A stretch of DNA of 64,000 nt from Gadus chalcogrammus. Its lineage: Eukaryota > Chordata > Actinopteri > Gadiformes > Gadidae. The DNA lies in NCBI RefSeq assembly GCF_026213295.1, contig NC_079420.1, positions 5,154,641 through 5,218,640 of the forward strand, in the 5' to 3' direction. How positions within the stretch are numbered: position 1 is the stretch's first letter; every line of letters starts with the position of its first letter. Positions 13,791 to 45,300 of the stretch are shown here, piece after piece. A program made the translations under genes and the position numbers. Below the pieces are notes generated by a model. The model ran no database searches. It was not told the origin of the DNA and saw nothing but the letters and a program-made list of their open reading frames with translations.

Positions 13791-14965
13791 GAGGAACCGG
13801 CATGCTCTCCTAACAGCACATCAGCAGTAGACCCACCCCCACCACCCACCGCCACCACCCACCGCCACCATCACCCCCTGCACTGCACCAGCTCTTTTAA
13901 TTGGTCTAGGTCTCTGCAAAAGGACTCAGCAGGATTGCAATACCCCCCATCCACTCACCCCCCCCCCCCCAACCCCCCAGCCTCCACCACAAACCCCCAC
14001 CCCCCCCCCTCCTCCCACCACCACCACCACCGCTGCCACATCCATGGAGCCGTCCTCCTATAGATACATGGATGTGGCGAGGGGAAAGGGGTGAACGTTA
14101 TGCTAACGGCAAGGCCAGAACTTCTCGCCTCACCACATCCAAGCGCCACGGAAAGATTCCCGTCAGAACAAAGAGGGTTCGACTAGGGCGGTAGGGAGAG
14201 AAGGGGTTTGTGGGGAAGGTGGAGGGAAATGGTATGAGTCACAGAAACTAATGCGGCGACGCTTCTCCGGAGGAGAGAGAAAGGGACGTCAGAAAGTGTT
14301 GTTTTCCGAAAGCCTGCCGCTGCTATTTTTAACGGACAGGGTTTTTTTTTTTCTTCCTCTTCCTTCCCCCGTCTAACGTTGTTAGCCAAACAGACCATCA
14401 GTGGCTGTGTGGAGACGCTAGGATCACAGCATCAGCCCTGGCTCCTCTGGCTCGTGTGCGGCGGACATCCCACGGTTCGACCCCGTAGAGCAGCTCTCTC
14501 CACCCACGGCCTTGTCTGATTTCGCTGTCCCGTCCATAAACAATAGCAAAAAAATACATTTTTTTTATTTTGTGGAAATAATTCCAGTGTTCAGGGTACA
14601 TTCAGTAGGCTATGTGCGTGATCTGGAACATTATTGTATCAAGTGACTTCTACTAGTCAAAATAAAATAGGCTATTTATGGACGATTTGTGTAAAGTAAG
14701 TGTGAAAGGGATTGTGGTTTAATAACCACTGACTATATTTGGATTCATTGTGAAGAGGACGGCTAAATACTTCACACACAAGGCTGTTCTTACTAGAACT
14801 GCCCTAGTTGTGTTTTGTTCTGTGCGATTCACACTGCAGTCTTGGCCAGACAGGTGCATATTTTGAATTTTGCCTTGATCTTGTTACCCTGTTGCAACAA
14901 CATTAAGCTATTAAAAAATATTTCTGCATGCTTATACCTATACCTATTTAGACATTAAACAGATC
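13791..14965. other. Non-coding DNA upstream of syt12
   Basis: CCA/C-rich low-complexity sequence to about 14035, followed by moderately CpG-containing unique sequence to about 14600 and AT-richer sequence after that. An untranslated syt12 exon could lie here, but no signal identifies one. Confidence 0.35.
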
Positions 14966-15077
<112 letters not shown>

Positions 15078-15098
15078 TCACAGGCCTGCTGCTGAACC

Positions 15099-24713
<9,615 letters not shown>

Positions 24714-24754
24714 GCAAACTCCGGCCTTCAGAAGACCCAATTCATCGCCAATCC

Positions 24755-24985
24755 TAAGTCCTCATAAACCCTATGCTGTTGAGGCCCCAGGCCCTATGTC
24801 CTCCCAAGTCTCTCAGTCTTCACAAACATTAGGTCTTCAGAAGCCCGAAGGCCTCACATGCTCCAAGCCCTTACTTGTTCTAAGTATTCACATGCCCTGA
24901 GTCTTCACAAGCCCTGGGTCCTTGCAATCCCAAAGTCCTCACAAGCCATCCCAAGTTCTAAGTCATTTCAAGCCCCCAATCCTAC
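24755..24985 (+). repeat. Degenerate minisatellite in the syt12 3' UTR
   Basis: Roughly ten imperfect units resembling agtcctcacaagccc, spaced about 20-25 bp, directly downstream of the syt12 stop codon. Confidence 0.6.
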
Positions 24986-26258
24986 AAACCTCAAATGACC
25001 TGAAGTGTTTTCAGTCCTTTTTTAAACAAACCATTTTGATTCCTCTCCTTCATTCTGTTACTTGGCTTGGTGCTGTGGCTTTAAGAGTTTACTTTTTTGA
25101 GGGATATTATGAAATTGTAATAGGACAACAGAAAACCAACAGCAACACATAAAGGTAAACAGCGACTTCCGATTCCAGATACAAAGGACATATCTAACAA
25201 AATAGTGTGTTTTTGAATTGATTACACTCATCGGTCCATTATATACCTACAATCTTTCAATAACTTGTCAGGATCTGCAGAGTGTTGTTGTGTGTATGTG
25301 GCTTGATGTTTCTAAAGGTCAGCCCTGGGCTTATTGTTCACACCAGGACATTGTTTCTTGCTTAAGAAGATTATTGCTTATGTTTAAGTTAGCAATGTGA
25401 CCCATCCAGGTCCGTTTCTCCTCCCTACCTCCGTACCTAGGTCTCAGTATCTTTGATTCCTCTCCTCCTACTCCTCACTTCAAAGGGGTTGTGGATCGGT
25501 ATACCCTTTCGGGGATTTGAGACTACTCTTTCAAAGAACTCAAAAGAAACATTGATAGTTGAATGCGTTTATTTTTCCTTCCTCTTTCCCAAAGTCAAAA
25601 TAGCTATGACCTTGAAGTGACTTTCGATTAAACAAGGAACCCAATGTGCTGTTATAACTTTCCGTGAGTTTGATCTATGTTTTTATTAAGCTGTTTAGAG
25701 AATGAACCGAAAGATTGAACAAAAGGATTGAACTGACTTATTTTCAGGAAACCAAGTGTCTCATTGGACTGGTCCAGTTGATTGCTCAAGTTAGATTCAT
25801 TAAGACTTTTAAAATCAAGGTGGGGATAGCGCTGTTGGATTGCTTGGTCATTCCTTGATTGTAAGAGCGACAAATTGTGTGCGTTTTGATATGTTCCATA
25901 TATTGTGCTTTTAAAAAAAATCCAGGTAGTTTTATCCAGGTAAGAATAAATTGTAATTTGTAGCACTTGTTACAGGGTGGCCAAATCAACATATTCAGCA
26001 TATATATATATATATATCACAATTAATTTGTTTATTTGTAGCATAACTTATGCAATACAGGCAGCAGCGTGTATTTACATATGATTTGTACGTAACAATG
26101 TAAATAGGGTTTTATAATTTGTATTTTTTATTATAATTGATTGTACTGACTACTTCATTTGCTATAATTTCATTGTATTTTTGTCATCATATTGAGCTAT
26201 TTTGTTGTGACATCAAATATATTCACATACATTTTAAAGGAATTATAACATCAGTGAA

Positions 26259-26264
26259 AATAAA
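26259..26264 (+). promoter_or_regulatory. Candidate polyadenylation signal for syt12
   Basis: AATAAA about 1.5 kb after the syt12 stop, in AT-rich sequence. A 3' UTR of this length is plausible for a neuronal gene. Unconfirmed without transcript ends. Confidence 0.35.
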
Positions 26265-26336
26265 ATGTGTTATTTAGCAAATAACAAGCATTACCTTTGG
26301 AACCCTGTAAAATATGCTTGAGGTGTCTTTTTACCA

Positions 26337-26430
26337 CATGCTATTTTGGCAGACGCTTTTATCCAATCCATCTGACAGTACCTTGGCGCATACATGCTTA
26401 TCACAGTGGTGCCAGTGGGAATCTGATCCA
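26337..26430 (-). repeat. SINE/MITE-like dispersed repeat fragment
   Basis: Contains ggcagacgcttttatccaat, the reverse complement of the TTGGATAAAAGCGTCTGC-type sequence that recurs widely in fish genomes as part of short interspersed repeats. The family assignment is from memory. Confidence 0.5.
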
Positions 26431-26439
26431 GAACCTGCA

Positions 26440-28835
26440 GTGTTGAGTGTTGGTGCATGTTGTTCAGTTGAGCTTGACTGCACCATTGTTTTGGAGGAAT
26501 TTTATTTCAGAAAAATACACACCACTTTTTTTTACCCTTCTATACTACAAATACTATGATAGTAAGACACTCTGGTCTCCTTCAAATAGCTCAATGTCAT
26601 AGTTTTTTTGAAATAGCATTGTGCAGAAGTACCGTTTTGTTTTATGTTTTATACAATACAATGTATTACAATGTACAACTACAATGAACAGCGTATAGTG
26701 ACTGCGACTTCCACTGGCCTAAGCCTTCAGTGGAGCCTTGGTCACTTCACCGTTATCCACTTTCAAATTATAACCAACATTATTGTGGTCCCGATGCCCA
26801 TATTTGCCACTGTGCCAAATACTGAAGCAATATGTTAATTTACATTCAGCATTTGCAATTGATGAACAAAACGGTACTCTATATTTGATCGTGCATGAAG
26901 CTATTTAGCACTGGATGTGAATGTGCCTCAAAAGTTAAATAATTGTATTGTGTGAACGCTGTTTGAAATAAAAGCAATGCAACAGTAGCAGCCGACTGTT
27001 TCATAATCGATACTAAAAACCAAAAAATAAATACTTTCCTCCGACGTTTTATAAAACTATTTTGCAGCTGGAGGAGCGGAACTCTTTTACCAGTCAGAGC
27101 CATGGGTCTTCTGATACTGGCCACCACTACCACCATGTGGGCTTTAGACAAACTTAGACTCTTATATTTAGATATGTCTGAATTGTGTCAAATAAGACAC
27201 ACAGCTGAAAGTCCAACTCCTTTTCTGATTCAGAACTTCAGTCAAATTCACACTTAATAATGTGTTAGGCTTTCGCCATCTTTATCTAGGCTAAGTTATT
27301 GCGGAATATCAGAGGCTAAATCATGTTGAGCTACCCACATGCAAGCTGGTCCATGAAGATAACTCGTCCATGGCCAAGTATTGACTCATGTAATTTTCAG
27401 CCTGGCCCAAAGCGAAAGTACTTCATAAAATTGGTGACAGATTATGCGCCATTCGCTAATTCAGGACATTTCAGGAGTTACAAACATTTTGGGCCATTTC
27501 ACAGTTTAGTAGACTCAGGGATGCATACAAGTAGGCCTATTAAACCAATACTGGTCCTTGAAGGATTTATCTTCATAGACCAGCTTGCATTCTGTGGGCA
27601 CAGCATGAATTATGCCTCAATGAAATTGATAAAGTTTCTGAGTGAATTTGACAAAGTCCTGAATCCAAATATGGAGCTGTGTATTACTTTTTCTTACTTC
27701 AGACATTAAATCTACTTTAGGCCAGTCTCAAATATTTTAAATATCAGCCTCAACTCCGGTGCATATTGAATGCCTACCAGGATGTATGATAATTGGCTGC
27801 TATGACCCGAGGTCATAGTTGAGAGATTGTTTTTAAAAGACCTCCATGTGTTCACGATAAGAGAATGCTAGCTTGTTGATTTGTTTGTGTTTGAGTTGAT
27901 TGGGTGACCGGTTAATTGATGTGTGTGTTTAATTGGCGGGAGTGATCTACTGATTGGCTTGCAAGGTGGCAGCTAAACAAGCAGCAGGTTAAAAAGAAAG
28001 CTAGTGGACCATTGGCAAAATTTTCCTGTTCATCTGCAATGGTTGTGTGTTCATGTGAGTGTGTCTTACTTCGGCTTTGCTGCGTTAAATAAATGCAAAA
28101 ATAATTACTTGTAGGCTATTAGGATTTCTTTTTGGGAATCGGAGTAGCCAAGGGACGCCTTCCACGTATCTTGCCTTTTCTCCTAGTCCGACAGTAACAG
28201 TGGAAATAGTTATTTAACCCCTGAAGATCTGCTCTACGTTGCATTATTATCCACTGTTTTTAAATTAACAACCATTTTGGGGTAGGCTTGAAATCAATTG
28301 GTTTTACCCTATTTTTATACGACAGACATAGTCGTCATATTACTGACCCTAAAGGATCCGTCCTTTTTAAAAACCGTTCTGAAAAATACCTGTTCAAATA
28401 CAGTTTTAGGAATAATAGGCCTATTGACGGTTAAAAGAAAGAAAAGTTTTGTTGTGAGGTAGGCTACGTAGATCGGGGCGATCTAATTGGCAAGTTATCA
28501 TGGTTTATTAGGCCATAGGCTACCTCATGTGGTAGGCTAGTATGATTTAATAATCGGTGCAAGGAAGTTGTACCCGGTTCTAGTGATTTGCATTTGCTTC
28601 TTTGTCTGCAAGGATGCTGTTGTCTATTGTTTTGGGAAAGCATATAAAATACCGTAATACAAATGTAGCGGCAACTTTTCTTTTCTTTCTCGAATCAAGC
28701 CATAAGATTGGTCAAAGATTAACAAATATCCAGCGAAGGAAAGTTGAACGCCCTTTTCACCAAGAATTCCAGCGGGTCTATCAGATTTCAGTTTAATAAT
28801 AAAACTAAAGTCTGATTTTGAGACCGTAGCAATCC
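26440..28835. other. Intergenic DNA between syt12 and cat
   Basis: Unique-looking AT-rich sequence without recognisable exons or RNA genes. Open frames are short, and none resembles a known protein. Confidence 0.5.
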
Positions 28836-28843
28836 CCCGACAG

Positions 28844-28883
28844 CCAATAGGAGTGGGAGTGGGCGGGGCTGGACTTTATAAAG
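28844..28883 (+). promoter_or_regulatory. Catalase core promoter
   Basis: A CCAAT box at 28844-28848, a GC box (gggcggggc) at 28861-28869 and a TATA box (TATAAA) at 28877-28882 are stacked in the correct order 105-145 bases upstream of the cat ATG. The start of transcription is expected near 28907. The CCAAT plus GC box arrangement is typical of vertebrate catalase promoters; a clear TATA box is less usual. Confidence 0.75.
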
Positions 28884-28908
28884 CCAGGAAGACGACGTCC
28901 AGCGCCCT

Positions 28909-28977
28909 ATGCCTTTAACAACAAGAAGCTGTTGTTGCTTTCCTCGTCTCGCTATCGATTCTGCAAGCACCGTTTAA
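28909..28977 (+). other. Possible short upstream ORF of cat
   Basis: ATG followed by 21 codons and TAA, ending 10 bases before the catalase ATG. It begins almost exactly where a TATA-directed transcript should start, so it may not be in the mRNA. If included, it would be expected to lower translation of catalase. Confidence 0.2.
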
Positions 28978-28987
28978 ACCTGCCAAG

Positions 28988-37913
<8,926 letters not shown>

Positions 37914-39180
37914 GGTCATATATCTTGACCAGGTAGCACGCCCAAGATGGCTTCCGCAGTAACTGATTTCCACCAGTTTAAAAATATATATCTTGTACTA
38001 ATAATAATGTAACCAATCTGGGCTTAATATCAATTCTATTCTAGCATTTCAATGAAAAGGAATAGCTTCTTAACAGATATTCCAAATAAAAAACAATGAT
38101 TATATGAAGACTTTCTGCATTTTGTGCAGTCAAACTATATCCAATCCCTGGTAAGCAGCCAGTCTTCATGTATTACAACAGAGATATCAGTCTAAAGTTA
38201 TATATTTAAAATGTCTAAACACAATTGTATCACTTAGCCAAATACTATGTATAATACATTTGCTACTATGTATTTCAATTGCTTGGTTTATACACTGGAT
38301 GCATTGTTAAACCTGTACTAAAATGAATTGATTAGTCTATATGATGGGGTTAAGCTCTTGAAACCTGATCAAAACTGTCAAAGAAAAATCGAAGAATATT
38401 TTGTAATAATTTTCTACTTGTATGCCCTTATTATTGCCTGTTTGTTTTACATTATTTTGCTCTGTGCAAGGAAAATCTGACATTAAAGCAGTGCCTTTTA
38501 CTGTAGCTCTACATTTTGAAGAGCTGATGAGGGGCTTATGCTAGTCTGGGTGCGTTTTGCTTTGGTCTCATGCGTTCCTTTGACTGCTGGCTATTGCTAT
38601 AGATCACAATGAAGGAGAACTATGAGGCTCAATCACAACACTATTTTATGAGAAAGTGGGGTGAGCCAAAATAGCTGATAACCGCTTTGAAAATATATGA
38701 TTGCAAACAAACATAATTGAGACAATTCTCATGTTCTTCTCTCTAATGGTTGGTATAACTTGTACTGTGGATGGAAAGTTACAATAAACCGTTTGAAGGG
38801 AAGTAGAAGGGACGTCAGTTTTTGTAGCTTTGTGGTTTTTGGTTAGGTTTCTTTCGATTTTATCTGGGCTAAAAAATAAGTCAGAACGGCAGACCAACAA
38901 GGAGATTCAATTGTACAGCCAAAGTCGCAATAACTTTTAGTCAATGTTATTTACGGTAATCAAACAAACTTATCAAACCAAAATGACATTATTTCATGAT
39001 TACTGAATCCATTACTAACATTAAACCTAAAAGTTCATACTTCTATGCTTCAATAATGGATATGCTTTTTTTCTGTTTATTTTATAAAATGTAGGGAAAT
39101 AAATATTGGTGCAAAACCACAACAAGAACAGTTTGAAAGCCAGGAATGACCAATCTATTGCACTTAATTCTTTTGGGTTT
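37914..39180 (+). other. cat 3' UTR and flank, duplicated sequence
   Basis: No gene. A candidate polyadenylation signal AATAAA is at 38085-38090 and an ATTAAA-type signal at about 38481. Most of this stretch recurs at 57004-57960 (with about 260 bp missing) and the later part again at 63297-64000, so it belongs to the tandem duplication. Confidence 0.7.
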
Positions 39181-39323
39181 TATGATGCGTGACGTGGACA
39201 TGGGTGGGTGTTTTTCTTCTCCAAAAGGACATGATAAAAGCACACTGCTTCTTGCGCTGGCCTACTTTACTTCATAAAGAGGAGATACTGACAGCACGGC
39301 CATCAGCCCCGCAACTGCAAGAA

Positions 39324-42300
39324 ATGCAATATAACAGGTATATCATCGTTTTTAATGTATTTATATATATGTTTTGTTTTTTTCCCAACCATCTAATGTT
39401 GATTGCAGTTATCCCTGTAGATATGTGGTCAAAAACGTATACTTATTAAATTAAAATGTAAAAGTCTATACAGATGTTTTGTGAAAATTCTATTTGTGGG
39501 CTGTGAATTCTTTATTCATCTTTCAATTCATCAAGAATACAATTGAGTTTACTTTCCAATATAAGACACTTCCATTGTTCTGTGTTGGTCCAGGGACCCA
39601 GACACTGTTGTGACCATCGTCAACCCTGTGGAGCATCCCAGAGACTATGTGGTATGGTCCATCTGCAGCTTCTTCCACGCAAACCCCTTTTGCCTCGGAC
39701 TGGCGGCGCTGATCTTCTCAATCAAGGTAGGCCTTTGCTTTGTTACGCTTTAAAGGTGCGGTAGATACGATTTAAGAAATATACTTTGATTGCAATACGT
39801 TAGAAATGTTATGTTTTAAAGGTTAATGTTTACGAGCGAAATGCTCAGTGACAAAGTCTGTTCTGTCTGACTACGCGCCTTGCTATATCATTTAGTTTTG
39901 AGGACGCTCCCAGTGCATTTCAAACCATTCAAGAAATATGTCATGCCTGTCAACCTCAAACGATAGTTACGTATGTAACTACGGTTCTATGAATCCTGGA
40001 TGACCGCCAGAGGCGGTGCTTCAAGCACTGGATTTATCCGTCTCTCGCATGCGCAGTTCGAGTACCTAATGTCAACAAAGTCACCTGTGACCCCTGATGA
40101 GCTCCGGACAGCCTATATCTTCCGGTGACATCAGAGGATCTGTTCCTGCAGAATCTTCTCGCGAGTACACAAGGATTCTGAGTGACAGAGCGCTCTGGCG
40201 GTCATCCAGGATTCATAGAACCGTAGTTACATACGTAACTATCGTTCTATTTCATCCTTACTGACCGCCAGAGGCGGTGCTTCAAGCACTGGATGGCTCC
40301 TACCAACAAGGTCACGAGGAACTCCAACACCTACCTCATTAAGAGGGAACGGCAGAGTCGGGCAACAGGACCACGGCCAACGGATGGGGAGTGGCAACGT
40401 TCACCCGGTAGAACCTGGAGAAGGTACATGGTGATGTCCATGATGCTGCATCACAGATGTCTTCCAGGGGCACGCCCCGCAGGGCAGCCCATGACGTTGA
40501 GACAGCCCTGGTAGAGTGGCACCTGACCCCGGATGGCAGGGGGTGACCACCTCCTTTATAGGCATGGGTGATGACGTCCACAACCCAATGAGACAACCGC
40601 TGCTTGGAGAGAGCACAGCCCCTCCTAGGACCACCATAGCAGAGGAAGAGCTGGTCCGAGCGTCTAATGCCTGCGGTCGCAGCTACGTACGCTCTCAGAG
40701 CTCGCACAGGACACAGCAGTTTGAACCTGTCCTCCCCTTCCGAGGCGACAAATTGTGCCAGGCGGACAGGTCGGTTGAGGTTTGATGATGACAGAACCTT
40801 CGGGAGGAAAGCTGGATTCGGCCACAGGGTAACCCCTGAGCCATCCGAGTTCCACCTCAGACATGAGTCACTCACGGACAGAGCATGAAGCTCCCCGACG
40901 CGCTTCGCTGACGCGATGGCGAGGAGAAAGGCAGTCTTAGTGGAGACCCACTTCAGCTCCACCTGAGCCAGGGGTTCAAAAGGAGGCAAGCATAAGGCAT
41001 TGAGCACCAGGTGCAGATCCCATGCTGGGGCACGCTGTGCTCGTGGGGGTCGTAACCGCAACGCCCCCTTCAAAAAAAGGGACACCAATCTGTGGCCCCC
41101 CACTGTGTCATTGTCTACCCGAGCATGTCTCGAGGAGATGGCTGCCACGTATACCCTCAGTAGCTGGGGCCCGGCCGCCATCCAGGAGTGACTGGAGGAA
41201 CTCCAAAATCATTGGAACTGAACAATGCACAGGGTCCTCAGCCCTGTCTGAACACCATGCCGTAAATAGCTGCCACCTATTCTCATACTGCGCCCGGGTA
41301 GAAGGCGCCCTGGCGTTCAGTATGGTATTGCAGACACCGTCTGAGCACTCCGTCAGCAGCGGGTTGGGCCCTGCAACGGCCAGACCCATAGCTGTAGGCA
41401 ACGAGGGTCGGGATGCCAGATCTTGCCCTGTAACTGTGACAGGAGATCCTTTCTGTCGGGAAGGCGCTGTGGTGAACTGCTGCAGAGCCTGCGCAGCAGT
41501 GGAAACCATGTTCTCCCTGGCCAGAAGGGGGCTACCAACAGCAGTCTGTGACCCTGCTGGAGGACCCTCTGTAGCGTCGGAAAAATCAGAGGGATTGGTG
41601 GAAAGGCATAGAGGGGACCCTCTGGCCAATCGTGGGCGAGAGCATCCTGACCCAGAGGGCTGCTCTCCTCTGTCCAGGAGAACCACAGGGGGCAATGGGT
41701 CGACTCCTTTGTGGCAAAGAGATCCACCTCTGCCCTGCCGAAGACGTCCCAGATGTTGAGGATAACCTCCGGATGAAGCCGCCACTCCCCCGGCGGCGGC
41801 TTGCAACGGGAGAGTGAGTCTGCAGCCTGATTCTGTACCCCAGGCAGATACATTGCTCTCAGGCTGGCCAGGCGTGGTGCTGCCCACAACAGGAGGTCCC
41901 GGGATGCCTGCAACAGCCGTGAAGACCTGGTGCCTCCCTGGTGGTTTATGTGAGAGACGGCCGAGACATTGTCCGACCGCACGAGCACATGCCGGCCGCC
42001 CAGGAAGGGAAGAAATGACTGCAGTGCGCTGTGCACAGCCCGCAGCTCCAGAACATTGATATGCTCTGAGCGGAACTGAACGGGCCACAGCCCCTGAGCT
42101 GTCCGGTTCTGCCACACAGCACCCCACCCCGAGAGGGAGGCATCTGTTGTGACGGTTTCCCGACGGGATGCAATGGAACCCATGGGCATGCCCTGGAGAA
42201 GAAACGATCTTTCCCTCCACGGAGCCAGAGCAAGTAGGCAGCAGCGTGACACCTTGAGTCCCCTGTGCCGATGCCACCTGACATCCAGATGAAAGCTGTA

Positions 42301-45300
42301 CAGCCACCTCTGGAGGGGGCGTAGCGACAGCAGTCCTAGAGGAACCACTGTAGCGGCAGCCGACAGTTTCCCTAAGAGGCGCAAAAACTCCACATAGCGC
42401 AACAGCCTGCCTTCCCGAAACAGGAGAAGGAGGCGGAGGATGCCGTCCACCCGCTGTGGCGACGGACAGGCCTTCATGGCGACTGCGTCGAGAGACACAC
42501 CGAGAAAGACTATGCTCTGCGATGGCACCAGGCAACTCTTCATGAGATTCACCCGGAGACCCAGACGGGCCACATGGGAGAGAAGAAGTGTCGTGTCCAG
42601 GGCCACCTGAGACTGGGATGGTGCACAGATGAGCCAGTCGTCCAGATATGGCAGAATCTTCATGCCCCGTGACTGTAGGGGTGAGAGGGCTGCTGCCACA
42701 CACCTGGTGAACACCCGTGGGGAAAGGGGGAGGCCAAACGGGAGCACCCTGAACTGAAAACGACGCCCCCGGAAAGCAAACCGCAGAAACTGTCTGTGGT
42801 GCGGTGCTATGGGAACGTGAAAGTAGGCATCCTTCAGGTCTACTAATGTAAACCACTCCCCCCTGGCAACAGTACGCAGAACCTCTGCGGTGCTCAGCAT
42901 GTGGAACCTCAGGATCTTCAGGAACCTGTTTAGGCCCCTCAAGTCGAGGATAGGACGCAGTCCGCCGTCTTTCTTTGCTACCAGAAAATAAGTCGAGTAG
43001 AACCCCCCGGGTTGCAACCGGGGATCTACTGGCTCGATGGCACCCTTGTCCAGGAGGGCGGAAAGCTCCTGGGCGAGGGCTTGGGCTTTGGCCGGGTCGT
43101 GTATGATGGTCATCTTGACCCGGCCATAGGCTGGGGGCCGGCGTCGGAACTGAAGTTTGTACCCATGGGTCAAGGTGGAAAGCACCCACGGGTCCCTGGT
43201 GGAAGCAGCCCAATAGCTGAGTTGCTGCTGGGAAAAACATCCGACGACCGGCCCCTGACCCTCAGCGCCGGGTCCCCCGACCTCTAAAGGTCCTGGGGGA
43301 ACGACGGGCAGCATATGGGACCTGAGGCTGCCCCGAGGGCAGCCGCTCAGGGGCCCGAAAGGCCTGTGCCTGCTGCTGAGCAGGCTGTGGACGTGGGCGC
43401 TGAGACCTAAGGTAGCCACTGGGGTGAGCCTGTGGGTGATAGCTACGCTGTGGGGCAGCTGAAGAACCTCTAGGCCTGCTAGGAGGAGGCACACTCCTTT
43501 GAAGCACAGATAGATGCTCGCGAGTCTTCCTGGCCTGGACTGTTCGCTCAAGCGCCTCTAGAGCTGCAGAGCCAAACAGCTCCCCAGGTTCAACTGGAAC
43601 ACTGCGGAGGGTTCTCCTGCACGCCTCAGTAAGAGGAGACTGTGCCAACCAAACCTGGCGGCGAGCCTGGACGAGAGTGGACATCACCCGCCCCAACTCT
43701 CTGGACATCAGTGCGAACGCCTGCAAAGAAGCGTCACTGAAATCGTGGGCCGGAGCACCCACTGCAACCTCCTGCAGGGATGCTGACAGAGCGAGCATCA
43801 GGTGGGACATAGAATTGCCTATGCGTCCCATGCGTGCCGCTGCGTCATAGGCTTTGGAGAGCAAGTCGTCCGTAACCCGACACTGGGGACGAGGACACCT
43901 CGCATCCGGTCTTAGAGCCTCATCAGGTGAGACAATTAGAGCGGCTATGGTTGGCTCAACTGCTGGCATGCGGTCCAAGCCGAACTTGGGTGCATCCTGC
44001 ATGGCTGCCAGTAACCGACCGTCGGATGTTGCATGAGAGTGGGCTCTAGGATCCCTCCAGCATGCATGCAATTCCCTCAGATACTCCTCCGATGGAGGCA
44101 CGGTAAAGCTGGCGGGGGCTGGGCCACGCCTGAAGAAAGCACTGGCCGGAGCCGGCTGCGCTTGTGGCACGTCTAGCTGCAGACTGGCCAGGGCCATACG
44201 AATGATGGCTCCCATTGAGTTGTCCTCAGAAGCACTAGTAGAGCTGTGGGTCGAAGGACGGGAGCACGCTGCAGAGGCACGGGAGGCTGCGTCCTGTAGG
44301 ACCCCATCCGGCTCGTATTCAGCAAACTCGGCAGCCGACGCTGCCAGAGAAAGCACATCTTCCTCCGGCTCCAAGGTGGCTGCCGGAGGAGCAAGAGCAC
44401 CTGGCCCCCCTGCACCAGTCCCAGCCTGAAAGGCTAGGAAGAGGCACTTCATGCTTTCGAGCTCTGCCGTCAATTGGCCTACCTTGGAGGCAAGCCCGGA
44501 CTCCCTAACCTTCTTCCTAGAAGTGGGGCCTGCGGTCACCGCAGCCCGACGTTTGGAGCGACCATCCTGGGCTGGATTACGTCGCTGGGCTGGGGGCAAC
44601 AGTTCGGGGGACGAAACGAGGCCCAACCGTTGTTCCACCTCAGCTAATCTAGCAACTCTAACTGCCCGAGGCATAAAAGTGCAGTTCATGCAGGGGTCAT
44701 CTGAAAGACCCTCCTTCAGATGCCCGAGGCCAAGGCATGAGGGACACAAATCATGGCCATCCTCAATCTGCAGAGGAGCCATGCAGGCCGAGCATGAGTG
44801 GTCGCCAACCATGTTGACAACCAGAAAAAATAACACTGTATAAAGCAAGAAAAACAATAGACACTGGGAGAGGGGGCGAAAACACAGCCTTCACCAATGG
44901 ATATACAAACAGAAAAAAGACCCAGACAAGTTAGCCTCAGCGGGAACGCTGCTACCAACTACAGTCACACCTCTGCTGGGAGCGGGAGCGAGAGCACTGC
45001 CTTCACCAGTTGAGGGTAGCGGTCAGAACGAAACGTAGATAATAATAAGTGCAGTATAAATGCCGGGAGAGGGAGCGAAAGCACAGCCTTCACCGACAAA
45101 TATTGGCGGGATAACAGCCCAGACAGTTAGCCTCAGCGGGAGCACTGCTACTAACTACAAGGCTAAATATAACTATAAATGCTGGGAGCGGGAGCGAAAA
45201 CACTGCCTTCACCAGTTACACAAAGCGGGCACAACCGAGTTGGCACCGAGGTTAAATGTACCTAAGCCGGGAGTGGGAGCGCACACACTGCCGTCACCAA

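Noticed and set aside
13408..13830. Pro/Ser/Leu-rich open frames
   Set aside because: Produced by the polypyrimidine minisatellite; no domain and no codon structure.
40516..41817. Plus-strand open frames across the DIRS element
   Set aside because: Antisense shadows of the minus-strand RT and recombinase; no recognisable domains.
41108..43240. A 710-codon open frame overlapping the DIRS reverse transcriptase
   Set aside because: Most of it is the RT/RNase H coding sequence read in another frame. Only its last part (below about 41350) resembles a recombinase N-terminus, and that part is included in the recombinase entry.
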